Positions 44,257 to 53,439 of a stretch of DNA of 64,000 nt are shown here, piece by piece (the first letter of the stretch is position 1; every line of letters begins with the position of its first letter). The stretch is from Neisseriaceae bacterium JH1-16 (GTDB taxonomy: Bacteria > Pseudomonadota > Gammaproteobacteria > Burkholderiales > Chromobacteriaceae): positions 62,001 through 126,000 of the forward strand of contig JAPDNP010000009.1 of assembly GCA_025989215.1 (NCBI GenBank), read 5' to 3'. The position numbers were made by a program, and so were the translations under genes. Below the pieces are notes generated by a model, which saw nothing but the letters and a program-made list of their open reading frames with translations, was not told the DNA's origin and did no database searches.

Positions 44257-45681
44257 TCACAGCGACATCGTGCCGCTCCACAGCCCCCACAGCGACAGCG
44301 CGGCGCCGGCGATCTGCAGCAGCGCCAGCAGCGCGTCGCCCATCGCGAACAGCGGCTTGCCCTGCTCGCGCCGGGTCCGCATCCAGAACGGCAGGCCCAG
44401 CACGTAGAGCAGCGCCGACAGCAGCAGATAGTGCGGCCCCGCCGCGTACAGCAGCCACAGCCCGTACAGCGCCGCCAGGATCGCGATCAGTCCCTCCTTG
44501 CTGCGCACCCGCTCGCCCGCCGCGTAGCTCTCGCCGGTCAGCGCCAGCTTCACCGCATAGCCGGCCGACAGCCAGTACGGCACCAGGATCATCGAGGTGG
44601 TCAGCGATACCACGGTCAGGTAGGACGACTTGGCCATCAGCACCACCAGCAGGAACAGCTGCACGCAGCTGTTGGTCAGCCACAGCGACGCCACCGGCGA
44701 GCCGTTGGCGTTCTCGCGGCCGAGCCAGGCCGGCATTGCGCCGTCGCGCGCAGCCAGATACGGGATCTCGGCCGACAGCAGCGTCCAGGCCAATAGCGCG
44801 CCGCCGATCGACACCACCAGGCCGATATTGATCAGCAGCGCCCCCCAGCTGCCGACCACGTGCGACAGCACCAGCGCGGTCGACGGGTTTTTCAGAGTGG
44901 CCAGCTCCGGCACCGCCATCACCCCCAGCGACAGCACCGACACCGCCATCAGCATGGTCAGTGTAATCAGGAAGCCGAGGATTGTGGCGCGGCCGACATC
45001 GGCGCGGTGCAGCGCCCGCGAGGAATAGACGCTGGCCCCTTCGATGCCCATGAACACGAACACCGTCACCAGCATCATGCCGCGCACCTGCTCGATCACT
45101 CCGCCGGCGGTCGGGTGCTTCCAGAAGTCGTGGCGGAAGGTATCGACGTTGAATGCGAACAACAGCATCACCACGAACAGCAGCAACGGCACCAGCTTGG
45201 CAGCGGTGGCGATCTGGTTGATCAGCGCCGCGCCGGACACGCCGCGCAGGATCAGAAAGTGAAAGCTCCACAGCAGCACCGACGCGCAGCCGATCGCCAA
45301 GGGCGTATTGCCCTCGCCGAAGGCCGGCACGAAGTAGGACAGCGCCGAGAACAGCACCACCATGAACGACACATTGCCCAGCCAGGCGGCGATCCAGTAG
45401 CCCCAGGCGGCGTTGAAGCCGAAGAAGTCGCCAAAGCCGGCGCGCGCGTAGGCATACACCCCGCCATCGAGCTTGGCCTTGCGCGTGGCCAGTTGCTGGA
45501 ACACGAAGGCCAGCATCAGCATGCCCGCAGCGGTGATCAACCAACCGATCAGCGTGGCGCCGGCGCCGGCCGAATGGGCGATGTTCTGCGGCAGCGAGAA
45601 GATGCCCCCGCCTATCATCGAGCCGACCACCAGCGCGGTCAGCGCCGGCAGTTTCAAGGTCCCCGCGGAATTTGTCGTCAT
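44257..45681 (-). CDS. Basic amino acid/polyamine antiporter (ArcD/APC family)
   Basis: 474 residues, about twelve to thirteen helices. APC-family signatures: LVVGSMIGGGIFSLPQNIA in helix 1 and GVYAYARAGFGDFFGFNAAWGYWIAAW. Closest in type to arginine/ornithine or lysine antiporters (ArcD, LysP-like APA subgroup), with VFVFMGIEGASVYSSRA in helix 6. No arginine deiminase genes are in the window, so the exchanged pair is unknown. Monocistronic, divergent from the hypothetical gene at 45833. Confidence 0.87.
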   Translation of the reverse strand: MTTNSAGTLKLPALTALVVGSMIGGGIFSLPQNIAHSAGAGATLIGWLITAAGMLMLAFVFQQLATRKAKLDGGVYAYARAGFGDFFGFNAAWGYWIAAWLGNVSFMVVLFSALSYFVPAFGEGNTPLAIGCASVLLWSFHFLILRGVSGAALINQIATAAKLVPLLLFVVMLLFAFNVDTFRHDFWKHPTAGGVIEQVRGMMLVTVFVFMGIEGASVYSSRALHRADVGRATILGFLITLTMLMAVSVLSLGVMAVPELATLKNPSTALVLSHVVGSWGALLINIGLVVSIGGALLAWTLLSAEIPYLAARDGAMPAWLGRENANGSPVASLWLTNSCVQLFLLVVLMAKSSYLTVVSLTTSMILVPYWLSAGYAVKLALTGESYAAGERVRSKEGLIAILAALYGLWLLYAAGPHYLLLSALLYVLGLPFWMRTRREQGKPLFAMGDALLALLQIAGAALSLWGLWSGTMSL

Positions 45682-45832
45682 GTTTTTCCCTGTTGCACCC
45701 GATAAGAGGGTAATCGCTGTCTTCCACCCTTACTACAAGGGCTTGTCGAGTCGGTCATGAAGCAAACTCCGGCGGTGCCGGCACGGTCCGCAAACCGCTT
45801 CATAACAGACTCCAGGCTGATATGATAAGCAC

Positions 45833-46657
45833 ATGGAAACCTTAAGTCCCCCGATCTCTGCGAGCCTCGCCAATCTGAAGCTGCCACCGCCGGAGAGCGA
45901 CAAGTCGCTCGCCGCCCGCGCCATGCCGGTCAGCGAAACGGTATTGATGTTGCAGGACGACGCCGGCCCCCTGTACGGCCTGATGCGCAAGAGCCATGCC
46001 CGCACCGAGCAGAGCGAATACCTGTGCGTGCAGTTTCGCGGCGTCGCCCGGCTGGTCGACAGCAGCAGCTGGCAGCCGCTCGACGATGTCAATCACGACT
46101 ATGCGGCGGGCGAGCACTGCGCCTGGATCAAGGTCGACTTCCCCAGCCAAACGATCAACTTCGGGCCGGGTACCGGCATCGTCATCGAGCCGCCGTTCGA
46201 GCGCACCGAGCTGGCCACCTATCTGTTCGTGCAGCTGATCGCCTGGGCCAAGGCCCACTATCCAGACTATAGCGTTGCACCGGGTGCCTTTGCGCTGTCC
46301 GGCGGTCTGACCGAGCAGGAGAAACTGGCGCGCCAGGCCTTCTATGCCGGCCAGGGCTTCGACTTCGAATGGCTGGACCCGGAGCAGCGCACCGGTCGCT
46401 ACAGCAAGGACAAGGTGCACCGGCTGATCGGCATGGCCGACCAGGAGGCGGTCACCGAGATCAGCGGCGCGGCGCTGTTGGAAAGCATCTCGCGTCAGGA
46501 AGCGCATCGCCACGAACTGGAAGGCCAGTTGGCCAACCTCGATTCCGGCCGCGCCAGCCTGATGCGCCAGTTGCAACGCGAGCGCAGCATCAACCAGATC
46601 CTGTCCGGGGTGCTGCTCACCGCACTGGTGTCGGTGTTGTTCTGGGCGATCTGGTAG
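45833..46657 (+). CDS. Hypothetical tail-anchored protein
   Basis: 274 residues, not recognised. A globular domain (about 35-190) with segments such as YLCVQFRGVARLVDSSSW, INFGPGTGIVIEPPFERTELATYLFVQLIAWAKAHYP and ARQAFYAGQGFDFEW, the last reminiscent of an acetyltransferase. A basic segment RTGRYSKDKVHRLIG and a coiled coil (about 205-250) come next. It ends in one hydrophobic helix (ILSGVLLTALVSVLFWAIW), so the protein is probably anchored in the inner membrane by its C terminus with the rest in the cytoplasm. Followed by a terminator. Confidence 0.68.
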   Translation: METLSPPISASLANLKLPPPESDKSLAARAMPVSETVLMLQDDAGPLYGLMRKSHARTEQSEYLCVQFRGVARLVDSSSWQPLDDVNHDYAAGEHCAWIKVDFPSQTINFGPGTGIVIEPPFERTELATYLFVQLIAWAKAHYPDYSVAPGAFALSGGLTEQEKLARQAFYAGQGFDFEWLDPEQRTGRYSKDKVHRLIGMADQEAVTEISGAALLESISRQEAHRHELEGQLANLDSGRASLMRQLQRERSINQILSGVLLTALVSVLFWAIW

Positions 46658-46683
46658 CGGTCGCACAATCCTCAGCAATACCC

Positions 46684-46710
46684 AAAGGCGGGGCATTCCC
46701 GCCTTTTTTC
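46684..46710 (+). terminator. Terminator between convergent genes
   Basis: Stem AAAGGCGGG/CCCGCCTTT with a five-base loop and further T. It ends the tail-anchored protein gene and lies 9 bp from the LysR stop. Confidence 0.88.
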
Positions 46711-46718
46711 TTGTCCCG

Positions 46719-47579
46719 TCAGCGGGCCAGCAGCCGCTGCTGCAGCCAGCTGCCGGCCGGGCCTAGCCGGTGCGCGCGCGACCAAACCACGTCGACCGGC
46801 AGACTCTTCGGCCAACCCGGCACCGCCAGCTCGACCAGCCGCTCGGCGGCGAAGCGTTCGACTAGCCAGCGCGGCAGCTCGGCCCAGCCGAAGCCGAACA
46901 CCGCCATCTCCATCAGCAGCAGATAACTGGGCGCCGACCAGCAGCGCCCCGCGCCCGATGGCGCGGCGTCGTCCAGATAGGTGTTGAGCCGCAGCGCGCG
47001 GTACGCCGCCAGATCGTCGTCCCCCGGCGTCGCCAGGGCGGCGAGCGGATGGTGACTGGCCGCATACAGGCCGATCTGCGCCCGCTCGGCCACCGTCGCC
47101 GCGCCGATGTCGGGCGGATAGGCCGGCTGCGCCGCCATCAGCCCCAACTGCGCCCGGCCCTGCCGCACCAGCGCCAGCACGTCGCCGTGCTCGGCGACCA
47201 GGCATTCGAACTCCAGCTCGGGATAACGCTGATCGAGTTCGGTCAGCGTCGCCTCATACTGCACCGACTGGTAGGTATCGGACACCACCACGGTCAGCCG
47301 CGGCTCCATGCCGCCGGCGAGCAAGCCGGCGGCACGGCCGAGCCTATCGTGCGCGGCCAACACCTCGTCGACCCGGCCGAGCAGCGCCCGGCCGGCCTCG
47401 GTCAGCACCGGCTGGCGGCTGCTGCGGTCGAACAACGCCACGCCGAGGTCGATTTCCAGGTTGGCGATCGCCTCGCTGACGGTGGACTGGCTCTTGCCGA
47501 GCCGGCGCGCCGCGGCGCTGAACGAGCCCTGTGCGGCCGCTTCGGCAAAGGCCTGCAGCGATTCGGGAGAAAAGTTCAT
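46719..47579 (-). CDS. LysR-family regulator of the PACE efflux gene
   Basis: 286 residues from the ATG. N-terminal LysR helix-turn-helix (SLQAFAEAAAQGSFSAAARRLGKSQSTVSEAIANLE), linker helix and periplasmic-binding-like effector domain. It lies divergent from a PACE transporter, with 86 bp between the start codons, the standard arrangement for PACE genes and their LysR activators. A start 30 bases upstream is possible. Confidence 0.9.
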   Translation of the reverse strand: MNFSPESLQAFAEAAAQGSFSAAARRLGKSQSTVSEAIANLEIDLGVALFDRSSRQPVLTEAGRALLGRVDEVLAAHDRLGRAAGLLAGGMEPRLTVVVSDTYQSVQYEATLTELDQRYPELEFECLVAEHGDVLALVRQGRAQLGLMAAQPAYPPDIGAATVAERAQIGLYAASHHPLAALATPGDDDLAAYRALRLNTYLDDAAPSGAGRCWSAPSYLLLMEMAVFGFGWAELPRWLVERFAAERLVELAVPGWPKSLPVDVVWSRAHRLGPAGSWLQQRLLAR

Positions 47580-47665
47580 ATCGGTTTTTCCGATGGTATC
47601 TAGTTTCACCCTATCCGAAATACCGATGAAAATACAAGCCTACCATTCACATTCGGGAGCTTGTG

Positions 47666-48109
47666 ATGACCCACGACAAATCGCTGAAGGAGCGGCTGTT
47701 TCACGCCGCCAGCTTCGAGTTGCTGGCACTGGCGATCTGCGCGCCGCTGTTTTCCTGGCTGCTCGGCATCTCGCTCGGCCACATGGGCGCGCTGACCTTG
47801 ATGATCTCGCTGATCGCCATGCTGTGGAACATGCTGTTCAACACGTTGTTCGACCGGCTGCAGCGGCGCGTCGGCTTCGTACGCACCCTGCCGGTGCGCA
47901 TCGGCCACGCGGTGCTGTTCGAGCTGGGACTGATCTGCGCGGTGGTGCCGCTGGCCGCCTGGTGGCTGGGAGTGAGCCTGTGGGAAGCGCTACTGCTCGA
48001 CCTGGGCATCCTGCTGTTTTTCCTGCCGTACACGGTGGTATTCAACTGGCTCTACGACACGCTGCGGGCCCGCTGGATGAGCCGTCGACCACTCACCGTT
48101 AGTGCCTGA
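47666..48109 (+). CDS. PACE-family multidrug/biguanide efflux protein
   Basis: 147 residues with four helices, made of two tandem bacterial transmembrane pair domains. Hallmarks: ERLFHAASFELLALAICAPL, MLWNMLFNTLFDRLQRR, RIGHAVLFELGLICAVVPLAAWWLG and TVVFNWLYDTLRARW, including the conserved glutamate in helix 1, Asn in NxxFN and Asp in FD. PACE proteins export chlorhexidine, acriflavine or short diamines. GGGAG precedes the ATG. Confidence 0.93.
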   Translation: MTHDKSLKERLFHAASFELLALAICAPLFSWLLGISLGHMGALTLMISLIAMLWNMLFNTLFDRLQRRVGFVRTLPVRIGHAVLFELGLICAVVPLAAWWLGVSLWEALLLDLGILLFFLPYTVVFNWLYDTLRARWMSRRPLTVSA

Positions 48110-48131
48110 TTTTCCACGTTTCGTCGCCCCG

Positions 48132-48159
48132 TTTCGGCCAAGCTCAAGCTTGGCCGAAA
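48132..48159. terminator. Hairpin of two inverted TTGGCCGAA copies after the PACE gene
   Basis: A perfect 12-bp stem, TTTCGGCCAAGC and complement, loop TCAA, 22 bp past the PACE stop codon. Both arms contain the full oligomer (48133 and 48150). Confidence 0.75.
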
Positions 48160-48227
48160 GTGCGCTTGCCGGTGATAAATCCAGCCCTCTACTATCAAGG
48201 AAAACCCACGGGGAAAGGTGGCCGATC

Positions 48228-48707
48228 ATGACGATGCGCGAATGGTTGATGCTGTATGGCGAAAGCCACCGGCATCCCGTCAATATCGTGATCCACAAGA
48301 TCTGCGTTCCGCTGATCGTGTTCACCGTGCTCGGCCTGTTGTGGTGCGTACCGCTGCCGCTCGCCTGGCGCACGCTGTTGGCATTCAACGGCGTCGGCTA
48401 TGCCAATCTGGCGACACTGGCGGTGCTGCTGGGCCTGGTGTTCTACCTGCGCCTGTCGACGCCGATGGCGGTGGGCATGGCGCTGTTGACCTTCGTGATG
48501 CTGGTGACGCTGGGCATGATGGAAAAACACGGCGCCGACCTGCTGCGGCTGTCGGCGGCGGTGTTCGTGCTCGCCTGGATCGGCCAGTTCATCGGGCACA
48601 AGATCGAGGGCAAGAAGCCATCGTTCTTCCGCGACCTGCAGTTTCTGCTGATTGGCCCGGCCTGGACACTGGCGCCGCTCTACCGGCGGCTCGGCATCGC
48701 CTACTAA
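48228..48707 (+). CDS. Mpo1-like (DUF962) membrane protein
   Basis: 159 residues with about four helices. The family opening is present, LMLYGESHRHPVNIVIHKICVPLIVF, with the histidines that bind iron in yeast Mpo1, and a second pair in WIGQFIGHKIEGKKPSFFRDLQFLLIGPAW. Mpo1 is an iron-dependent dioxygenase that alpha-oxidises 2-hydroxy fatty acids; bacterial homologues are little studied. AAAGGTGG precedes the ATG, which is reached after the PACE-gene hairpin. Confidence 0.85.
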   Translation: MTMREWLMLYGESHRHPVNIVIHKICVPLIVFTVLGLLWCVPLPLAWRTLLAFNGVGYANLATLAVLLGLVFYLRLSTPMAVGMALLTFVMLVTLGMMEKHGADLLRLSAAVFVLAWIGQFIGHKIEGKKPSFFRDLQFLLIGPAWTLAPLYRRLGIAY

Positions 48708-48737
48708 GAACTGGTTCCCTACTAAGAACTAGTTCTA

Positions 48738-48851
48738 AGAGCCGCTAACAAAACCCAGCGCAGCGATCCTGGCTAGGCGCACTGCCGCAGACAGTACAGG
48801 TAGTACGGCAAGGCAGTGCAACAACGCCAGGAGGGATTTGTTAGCGACTCT
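48738..48851. repeat. Dispersed repeat family 2, best preserved copy
   Basis: 114 bp with inverted ends AGAGCCGCTAACAAA and TTTGTTAGCGACTCT (14 of 15 match). The core GCAGACAGTACAGGTAGTAC and GGCAAGGCAGTGCAACAACG resembles a repeat widespread in Neisseria genomes. Other copies: 17228-17372, 53440-53568, pieces at 44034-44230. Confidence 0.78.
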
Positions 48852-48866
48852 AAGCCACTGCCAACG

Positions 48867-48897
48867 AAAAAGGCCAACCCATGGGTTGGCCTTTTTT
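48867..48897. terminator. Bidirectional terminator between Mpo1-like gene and hisP
   Basis: Palindrome AAAAAGGCCAACCC and complement around ATG-type centre, flanked by A5 and T6. It ends the minus-strand his transport operon. Confidence 0.9.
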
Positions 48898-48918
48898 GCA
48901 TGATGCGACGGCGACCGG

Positions 48919-49683
48919 CTATTTCAGGCGCCCGGACAGGAACTGCGCCAGCCGCTCGCTCTTCGGGTTCACCAGCACATCCTGCGGGTGACCCTCTTCC
49001 TCGACGCGCCCCTGGTGCAGGAACATCACGTGGTTGGACACGTTGCGGGCAAAGCCCATCTCGTGCGTCACCACCACCATGGTGCGCCCCTCTTCGGCCA
49101 ACGATTGCATTACCTTCAGCACCTCGCCGACCAGTTCCGGGTCGAGCGCCGAGGTCGGCTCGTCGAACAGCATCACCTCCGGCTCCATCGCCAGCGCCCG
49201 GGCGATCGCCACGCGCTGCTGCTGGCCGCCGGACATGTGCGACGGGTACTTGTCTTCGACGTTCTTCAGGCCGACCTTGTCCAGATACTTGCGGGCACGC
49301 GCCACCGCCTCGTCCCTCGGGATGCCGAGCACGTTCATCGGCGCCTCGATGATGTTCTCCAGCACCGTCATGTGCGCCCACAGATTGAAGTGCTGGAACA
49401 CCATCGACAGCTTGGTGCGCATGCTCTGCAGCTGCTTCTGGTCGGCGACGCGCAGCGCGCCCTTCTTGTCCTTGGCGGTGCGGATCTCCTCGGCGTTCAC
49501 CGTGATGCGCCCGGCACACGGCTGCTCCAGGAAGTTGATGCAGCGCAGGAAGGTGCTCTTGCCCGAGCCGGAGGAGCCGATGATGCTGATCACATCGCCG
49601 GCCTTGGCCTTCAGCGACACGCCCTTGAGCACTTCGTGGTCGCCGTATTTCTTGTGCAGATCGTCTACAGACAGCTTGTACAT
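48919..49683 (-). CDS. hisP: Histidine/basic amino acid ABC transporter ATP-binding protein
   Basis: 254 residues, near E. coli HisP in length and sequence. Walker [11 protein letters not shown]-loop [16 protein letters not shown], signature [15 protein letters not shown], Walker [15 protein letters not shown] and H-loop [16 protein letters not shown] precedes the ATG. Last gene of hisQMP; energises import of histidine, lysine or arginine bound by HisJ. Confidence 0.93.
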   Translation of the reverse strand: MYKLSVDDLHKKYGDHEVLKGVSLKAKAGDVISIIGSSGSGKSTFLRCINFLEQPCAGRITVNAEEIRTAKDKKGALRVADQKQLQSMRTKLSMVFQHFNLWAHMTVLENIIEAPMNVLGIPRDEAVARARKYLDKVGLKNVEDKYPSHMSGGQQQRVAIARALAMEPEVMLFDEPTSALDPELVGEVLKVMQSLAEEGRTMVVVTHEMGFARNVSNHVMFLHQGRVEEEGHPQDVLVNPKSERLAQFLSGRLK

Positions 49684-49732
49684 GATTTCTGTTCTCCAGA
49701 TGGTGTCGGTCGCAAAGCGGACCCACACCGTC

Positions 49733-50446
49733 TCAATGTCCTTGGGGTTTCAGGAAGGCCAGCCAACGCAGCTCGCAGCGGCGGAAGCCCCACACCAGCG
49801 TGAAGGCGATGCAGGCATACAGGATGGCGGCGATGCCGAAGGCCGAGAACGACGCATAGGTCGCCGAGTTCACATCGCGCGCCACCTTGAGGATGTCCGG
49901 TACGGTGGCGGTAAACGCGATCGTGGTCGAGTGCAGCATCAGGATCACTTCGTTGCTGTAGTACGGCAACGCGCGGCGCAACGCCGACGGGATGATGATG
50001 CGACGGTACAGGGTGAACTTGGACATGCCGTAGGCGCGCGCCGCCTCGATCTCGCCGTACGGAATGGAGCGGATCGCCCCGGCGAAGATCTCGGTGGTAT
50101 AGGCGCAGGTATTGAGCGCGAACGCCAGGATGGTGCAGTTGATGCCCTCCCGGAAGAAGGCGTCGAGCAAGGCATGATCACGCACCACCTGCAGGCTGTA
50201 GATGCCGGTGTAGCAAATCAACAGTTGGATATACAGCGGCGTACCGCGAAACACGTAGGTGTAGAACCACACCGGGCCGCGGATGTAGATGTTGTCCGAA
50301 ACCCGGGCCACCGACATCGGAATGGCCAGACAGAAGCCGACCGCGATCGATGCCGCCAGCAACCACAAGGTCATGGCCACGCCGGAAATGTGATAGCCGT
50401 CGCTCCACAAGAATGCCTGCCAGTACTCCTGGAAGATGCCGATCAT
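49733..50446 (-). CDS. hisM: Histidine ABC transporter permease HisM
   Basis: 237 residues (E. coli HisM 238), five helices. The permease contact loop is [37 protein letters not shown], and the preceding [16 protein letters not shown] is typical. ATGA overlap with hisQ. Confidence 0.93.
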   Translation of the reverse strand: MIGIFQEYWQAFLWSDGYHISGVAMTLWLLAASIAVGFCLAIPMSVARVSDNIYIRGPVWFYTYVFRGTPLYIQLLICYTGIYSLQVVRDHALLDAFFREGINCTILAFALNTCAYTTEIFAGAIRSIPYGEIEAARAYGMSKFTLYRRIIIPSALRRALPYYSNEVILMLHSTTIAFTATVPDILKVARDVNSATYASFSAFGIAAILYACIAFTLVWGFRRCELRWLAFLKPQGH

Positions 50447-51132
50447 AGCTGTGCCTTTCTAACGCCGACCGAATAGTGACGCTCCAGCCAAAGCAGGACG
50501 AAGTTCGAGGCGGTGGTGATGAACAGGTAGACGAAGGCGCCGACGATGCTGAAGTAGAACAGCTGCATCGAGCTCTTGCCGGCGTCCTGGGTCACTTTGA
50601 TGATGTCGATCAGGCCGATGATCGAGACCAGCGCGGTGGCCTTGATCATCACCTGCCAGTTATTGCCGATGCCCGGCAGCGCGAAGCGCATCATTTGCGG
50701 AAACAGCACGCGCCGGAACACGGTCCACGGCGCCATGCCGTAGGCCCGGGCGGCCTCGATCTGGCCGCGCGGCACGGCCTCGAAGGCGCCGCGGAAGGTT
50801 TCGGTGAAATAGGCGCCATAGATGAAGCCGAGCGTGACGACCCCGGCCACAAACGGGTCGATGTCGATCTGATCCCAATGCAGCCAGTCGGTCACCTGAT
50901 TGAGCAGCAATTGCAGGCTGTAGAACAGCAGCATCATGATCACCAGGTCCGGCACGCTGCGGATCAAGGTGGTGTAGGCGGTGGCGCCATAACGCAGCAC
51001 CCTATGCTGGGACAACTTGGAACTGGCGCCGACCAGGCCGAGCAGCACCGACACCAGCAGCGACAGGGCGGCCAGCTTGATGGTCGACAGGGTCCCGTCC
51101 AGAATTAACGGACCATAGCCTTGCAGAAACAC
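50443..51132 (-). CDS. hisQ: Histidine ABC transporter permease HisQ
   Basis: 229 residues from a GTG with AAGGAG eight bases upstream. GASSKLSQHR, TTLIRSVPDLVIMMLLFYSLQ, QIDIDPFVAGVVTLGFIYGAYFTETFRGAFEAVP and the C-terminal [14 protein letters not shown] all follow E. coli HisQ (228 residues). The alternative ATG upstream lacks a ribosome site. Confidence 0.93.
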   Translation of the reverse strand: MFLQGYGPLILDGTLSTIKLAALSLLVSVLLGLVGASSKLSQHRVLRYGATAYTTLIRSVPDLVIMMLLFYSLQLLLNQVTDWLHWDQIDIDPFVAGVVTLGFIYGAYFTETFRGAFEAVPRGQIEAARAYGMAPWTVFRRVLFPQMMRFALPGIGNNWQVMIKATALVSIIGLIDIIKVTQDAGKSSMQLFYFSIVGAFVYLFITTASNFVLLWLERHYSVGVRKAQL

Positions 51133-51218
51133 GATTATTACTCCTTTGCCAACGACCCGACGCACGGGCCATATCGGTGGTGCGCCCAAACGCACCCCCC
51201 ATCGCGACCAGCCCTACC

Positions 51219-51244
51219 GGGCGCCGAAAGAACCCTAGGCGCCC
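51219..51244 (-). terminator. Hairpin between hisJ and hisQ
   Basis: Stem GGGCGCC/GGCGCCC with a 12-base loop and no T-run. In other bacteria a hairpin at this position reduces expression of the membrane genes relative to the abundant binding protein; the same role is inferred here. Confidence 0.5.
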
Positions 51245-51261
51245 AGAGGTACGGCTTGCGC

Positions 51262-52029
51262 TCAGTACACGTTGAAGGAGAAATATTTCTGCTCGATCTG
51301 CTTGTAGGTGCCGTCCTTGATGATCGCGGCGATCGCACCGTTGATCGACTTCTTCAGCTCGGCATCCTCCTTGCGCAGGCCGACGGCGGAGCCGGTGCCC
51401 AGCGTCTTGGGATCCTGCAGTTCCGGTCCGGCAAAGGCAAAGCCCTGCCCGCCCGGCTTCTTCAGGAAGCCCACATCGGCTTCGATCGCATGCTGCAAGG
51501 TGGCATCGAGCCGGCCCGACTGCAGATCCTCGTAAACCCGGCTCTGATTCTGGTACTGCACCACGGTCACGCCCTGCTGTTCCCAGTGCGCCTTGGCATA
51601 GGCTTCATGGATGGTGCCCTGCACCACGCCGACGCGTTTGCCCTTCAGCGACTCGGCGGTCGGCAGCAGGTTGGAGCCCTTCTTCGCCACCAGACGGCTT
51701 GGCGCGTTGTACAGCTTGTCGGAGAAGTCGATCTCGCGCATACGCTTCTCGGTCACGTTCATCGACGACAGGATGCCGTCGAACTTCCGTGCCTTGAGCG
51801 CCGGGATCATGCCGTCGAAATCGCTCTCCACCCACACACACTTGGCGTGCAGCTTGGCGCAGATGGCATTGCCCAAGTCGATGTCAAAGCCGAGCAGCTT
51901 GCCATCGGGGGCCTTCGACTCAAAAGGGGCATAGGTGGGATCGACCCCGAAGCGGATAACGCTCGGGTCTTTTGCAAAAGCACCGGTAGAGCCCAGCGCC
52001 AGTGCAGCGACAATGACAAGCTTCTTCAC
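51262..52029 (-). CDS. hisJ: Histidine/lysine-arginine-ornithine periplasmic binding protein
   Basis: 255 residues with a Sec signal peptide (cleavage near GAFAKD). Class II amino-acid-binding fold of the HisJ/ArgT type: IRFGVDPTYAPFESKAPDGKLLGFDIDLGNAIC, FDGMIPALKARKFDGILSSMNVTEKR, GVVQGTIHEAYA, and the late RKEDAELKKSINGAIAAIIKDGTYKQIEQKYF. First gene of hisJQMP. A HutC-type operator lies 114 bp upstream, linking uptake to histidine degradation; histidine is therefore favoured over arginine as main ligand. Confidence 0.92.
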   Translation of the reverse strand: MKKLVIVAALALGSTGAFAKDPSVIRFGVDPTYAPFESKAPDGKLLGFDIDLGNAICAKLHAKCVWVESDFDGMIPALKARKFDGILSSMNVTEKRMREIDFSDKLYNAPSRLVAKKGSNLLPTAESLKGKRVGVVQGTIHEAYAKAHWEQQGVTVVQYQNQSRVYEDLQSGRLDATLQHAIEADVGFLKKPGGQGFAFAGPELQDPKTLGTGSAVGLRKEDAELKKSINGAIAAIIKDGTYKQIEQKYFSFNVY

Positions 52030-52142
52030 AGTTCATCTCCTTGATTCTGTGCATCACACGGCCGGCTTGCCCCGGAGAGGTCGACTCCCCGGCCGCGAGC
52101 GGCGCATCCATCTCGGGTCCGGTCTGCTGCCAGCCCTCAAAA

Positions 52143-52152
52143 TGTATATACA
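52143..52152. promoter_or_regulatory. HutC-type operator before hisJ
   Basis: TGTATATACA, a perfect palindrome in AT-rich DNA upstream of hisJ; identical to the box at 53907. Confidence 0.7.
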
Positions 52153-52441
52153 AACTTAAGCCTGTGATTGAAAAACTGCAATCGCTTTCTCAACCCGTGT
52201 CCGACATTACTCATACGGCATCGGCAGAAATGCGACGGACATGGAGACACTCCGCCACAAATCAGCCGACAATAAACATGCAACATACTGATAATATTGA
52301 AATTTTTCCCAATTAGAAAAACAGAAAAGATCAGCACGACCCGACGTCGGCTCTGCTCGGCAATTTCCACTTCTACCCGCCAACGGCGACGCTGAATCGC
52401 GGACATTCCCATCCAGTGAGAAAATGGCAGGCATCGACCAT

Positions 52442-52451
52442 TGTCTATACA
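52442..52451. promoter_or_regulatory. HutC-type operator, central
   Basis: TGTCTATACA within TTGTCTATACAA; one or two mismatches to the perfect box. It lies midway between hisJ and hutC. Confidence 0.55.
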
Positions 52452-52669
52452 AACGATCAACAGGGACATCAATGTCGATAGAAACGCTGCACCTCGGCCG
52501 AACGGCGGACTCGCCGTCGATCCGGACAAGCAAACCAGCACCGCTAACGCAATGGACAAGCAACACTGGGCCAGCGGCATCTGTCGTACGCTTGCGGCCC
52601 CGCCACTATCAAGAGGGTGCCGCCGCCATTGACGGCATTCCCCCTGCCCGGCGCAATTGGCGCCGGAAT

Positions 52670-52679
52670 TGACTATACA
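52670..52679. promoter_or_regulatory. HutC-type operator in the hutC promoter
   Basis: TGACTATACA, overlapping the TTGACT -35-like hexamer, 46 bp before the hutC ATG. It suggests autorepression. Confidence 0.6.
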
Positions 52680-52725
52680 AGCTCGGTGCGTGCTATAGTT
52701 TGACGTTACCTTCAGGGTCCGCGCC

Positions 52726-53436
52726 ATGTCCTACGCCAACAGCAAGCCCGTCCCCGCCTACGTCCAGATCAAGGACTATGTGCGCCGTCAGATCGAGACC
52801 GGCGTCTGGTCGATGGGCAGCCTGATTCCATCCGAGCACGAGCTGCTCAAGCAGTTCGGCGTATCGCGCATGACGGTGAACCGGGCGCTGCGCGAACTGA
52901 CCGACGACCAGATACTGCACCGCGTACAGGGCGCCGGCACCTTCGTCGCCTCTCAGAAGTACCAGTCCACCCTGGTCGAGATCAAAAGCATCTCCGAGGA
53001 GATCAAGGACCGCGGCGGCGTGCACCGCAGCGAGGTGCTGGTGCTGGAGCGCACTAACGACGCCAAGGCGCTGGAGGCGCTGGGCCTGCCAAACGGCGAC
53101 GAGGCCTTTCACTCGCGCATCGTGCATTTCGAGAACGAGGTGCCGATCCAGCTGGAAGACCGCTTCGTCAACCCGGCCCTGTATCCGCAGTACCTCGAGC
53201 AGGACTTCCTCCAGATCACTCCAAACGAGTACATGACGCGCGAGGCGCCGCTGCAGCGTGCCGAATATGTGATCACCGCCCGCATGCCGGACGCCACCGC
53301 GCGCCATCGCCTGCGCATGGACATCGGCGACCCCTGCCTGGTGCTGCACCGCCGCACCTGGGCCCACGACCGGATCGCCACCGATGTCACCCTGTGGCAC
53401 CCCAGCTCGCGCTACCAGTTCTCCGGCGGCTTCTGA
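52726..53436 (+). CDS. hutC: Histidine utilisation repressor
   Basis: 236 residues, GntR family, HutC subfamily. Winged helix at the N terminus (PAYVQIKDYVRRQIETGVWSMGSLIPSEHELLKQFGVSRMTVNRALRELTDDQILHRVQGAGTFVA) and a UTRA effector domain (about 90-232) ending VLHRRTWAHDRIATDVTLWHPSSRYQFSGGF. HutC proteins are released from DNA by urocanate. The TGTATATACA-type boxes around this gene and before hisJ and hutU are its likely targets. Confidence 0.95.
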   Translation: MSYANSKPVPAYVQIKDYVRRQIETGVWSMGSLIPSEHELLKQFGVSRMTVNRALRELTDDQILHRVQGAGTFVASQKYQSTLVEIKSISEEIKDRGGVHRSEVLVLERTNDAKALEALGLPNGDEAFHSRIVHFENEVPIQLEDRFVNPALYPQYLEQDFLQITPNEYMTREAPLQRAEYVITARMPDATARHRLRMDIGDPCLVLHRRTWAHDRIATDVTLWHPSSRYQFSGGF

Positions 53437-53439
53437 AAG

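Larger units (their letters stand above)
52030..52725. other. Regulatory gap between hisJ and hutC
   Basis: About 700 bp between divergent genes. It contains three HutC-type boxes (52143, 52442, 52670), AT-rich stretches near 52255-52330, and a -35-like TTGACT at 52669 followed by GCTATA or TATAGT about 17-19 bases on, overlapping the third box. No convincing gene on either strand. Confidence 0.55.

Noticed and set aside
48867-48897. Further inverted pair of the abundant 9-mer
   Set aside because: The stem contains GGCCAACCC and its complement but not TTGGCCGAA; it is an ordinary terminator with A and T runs.
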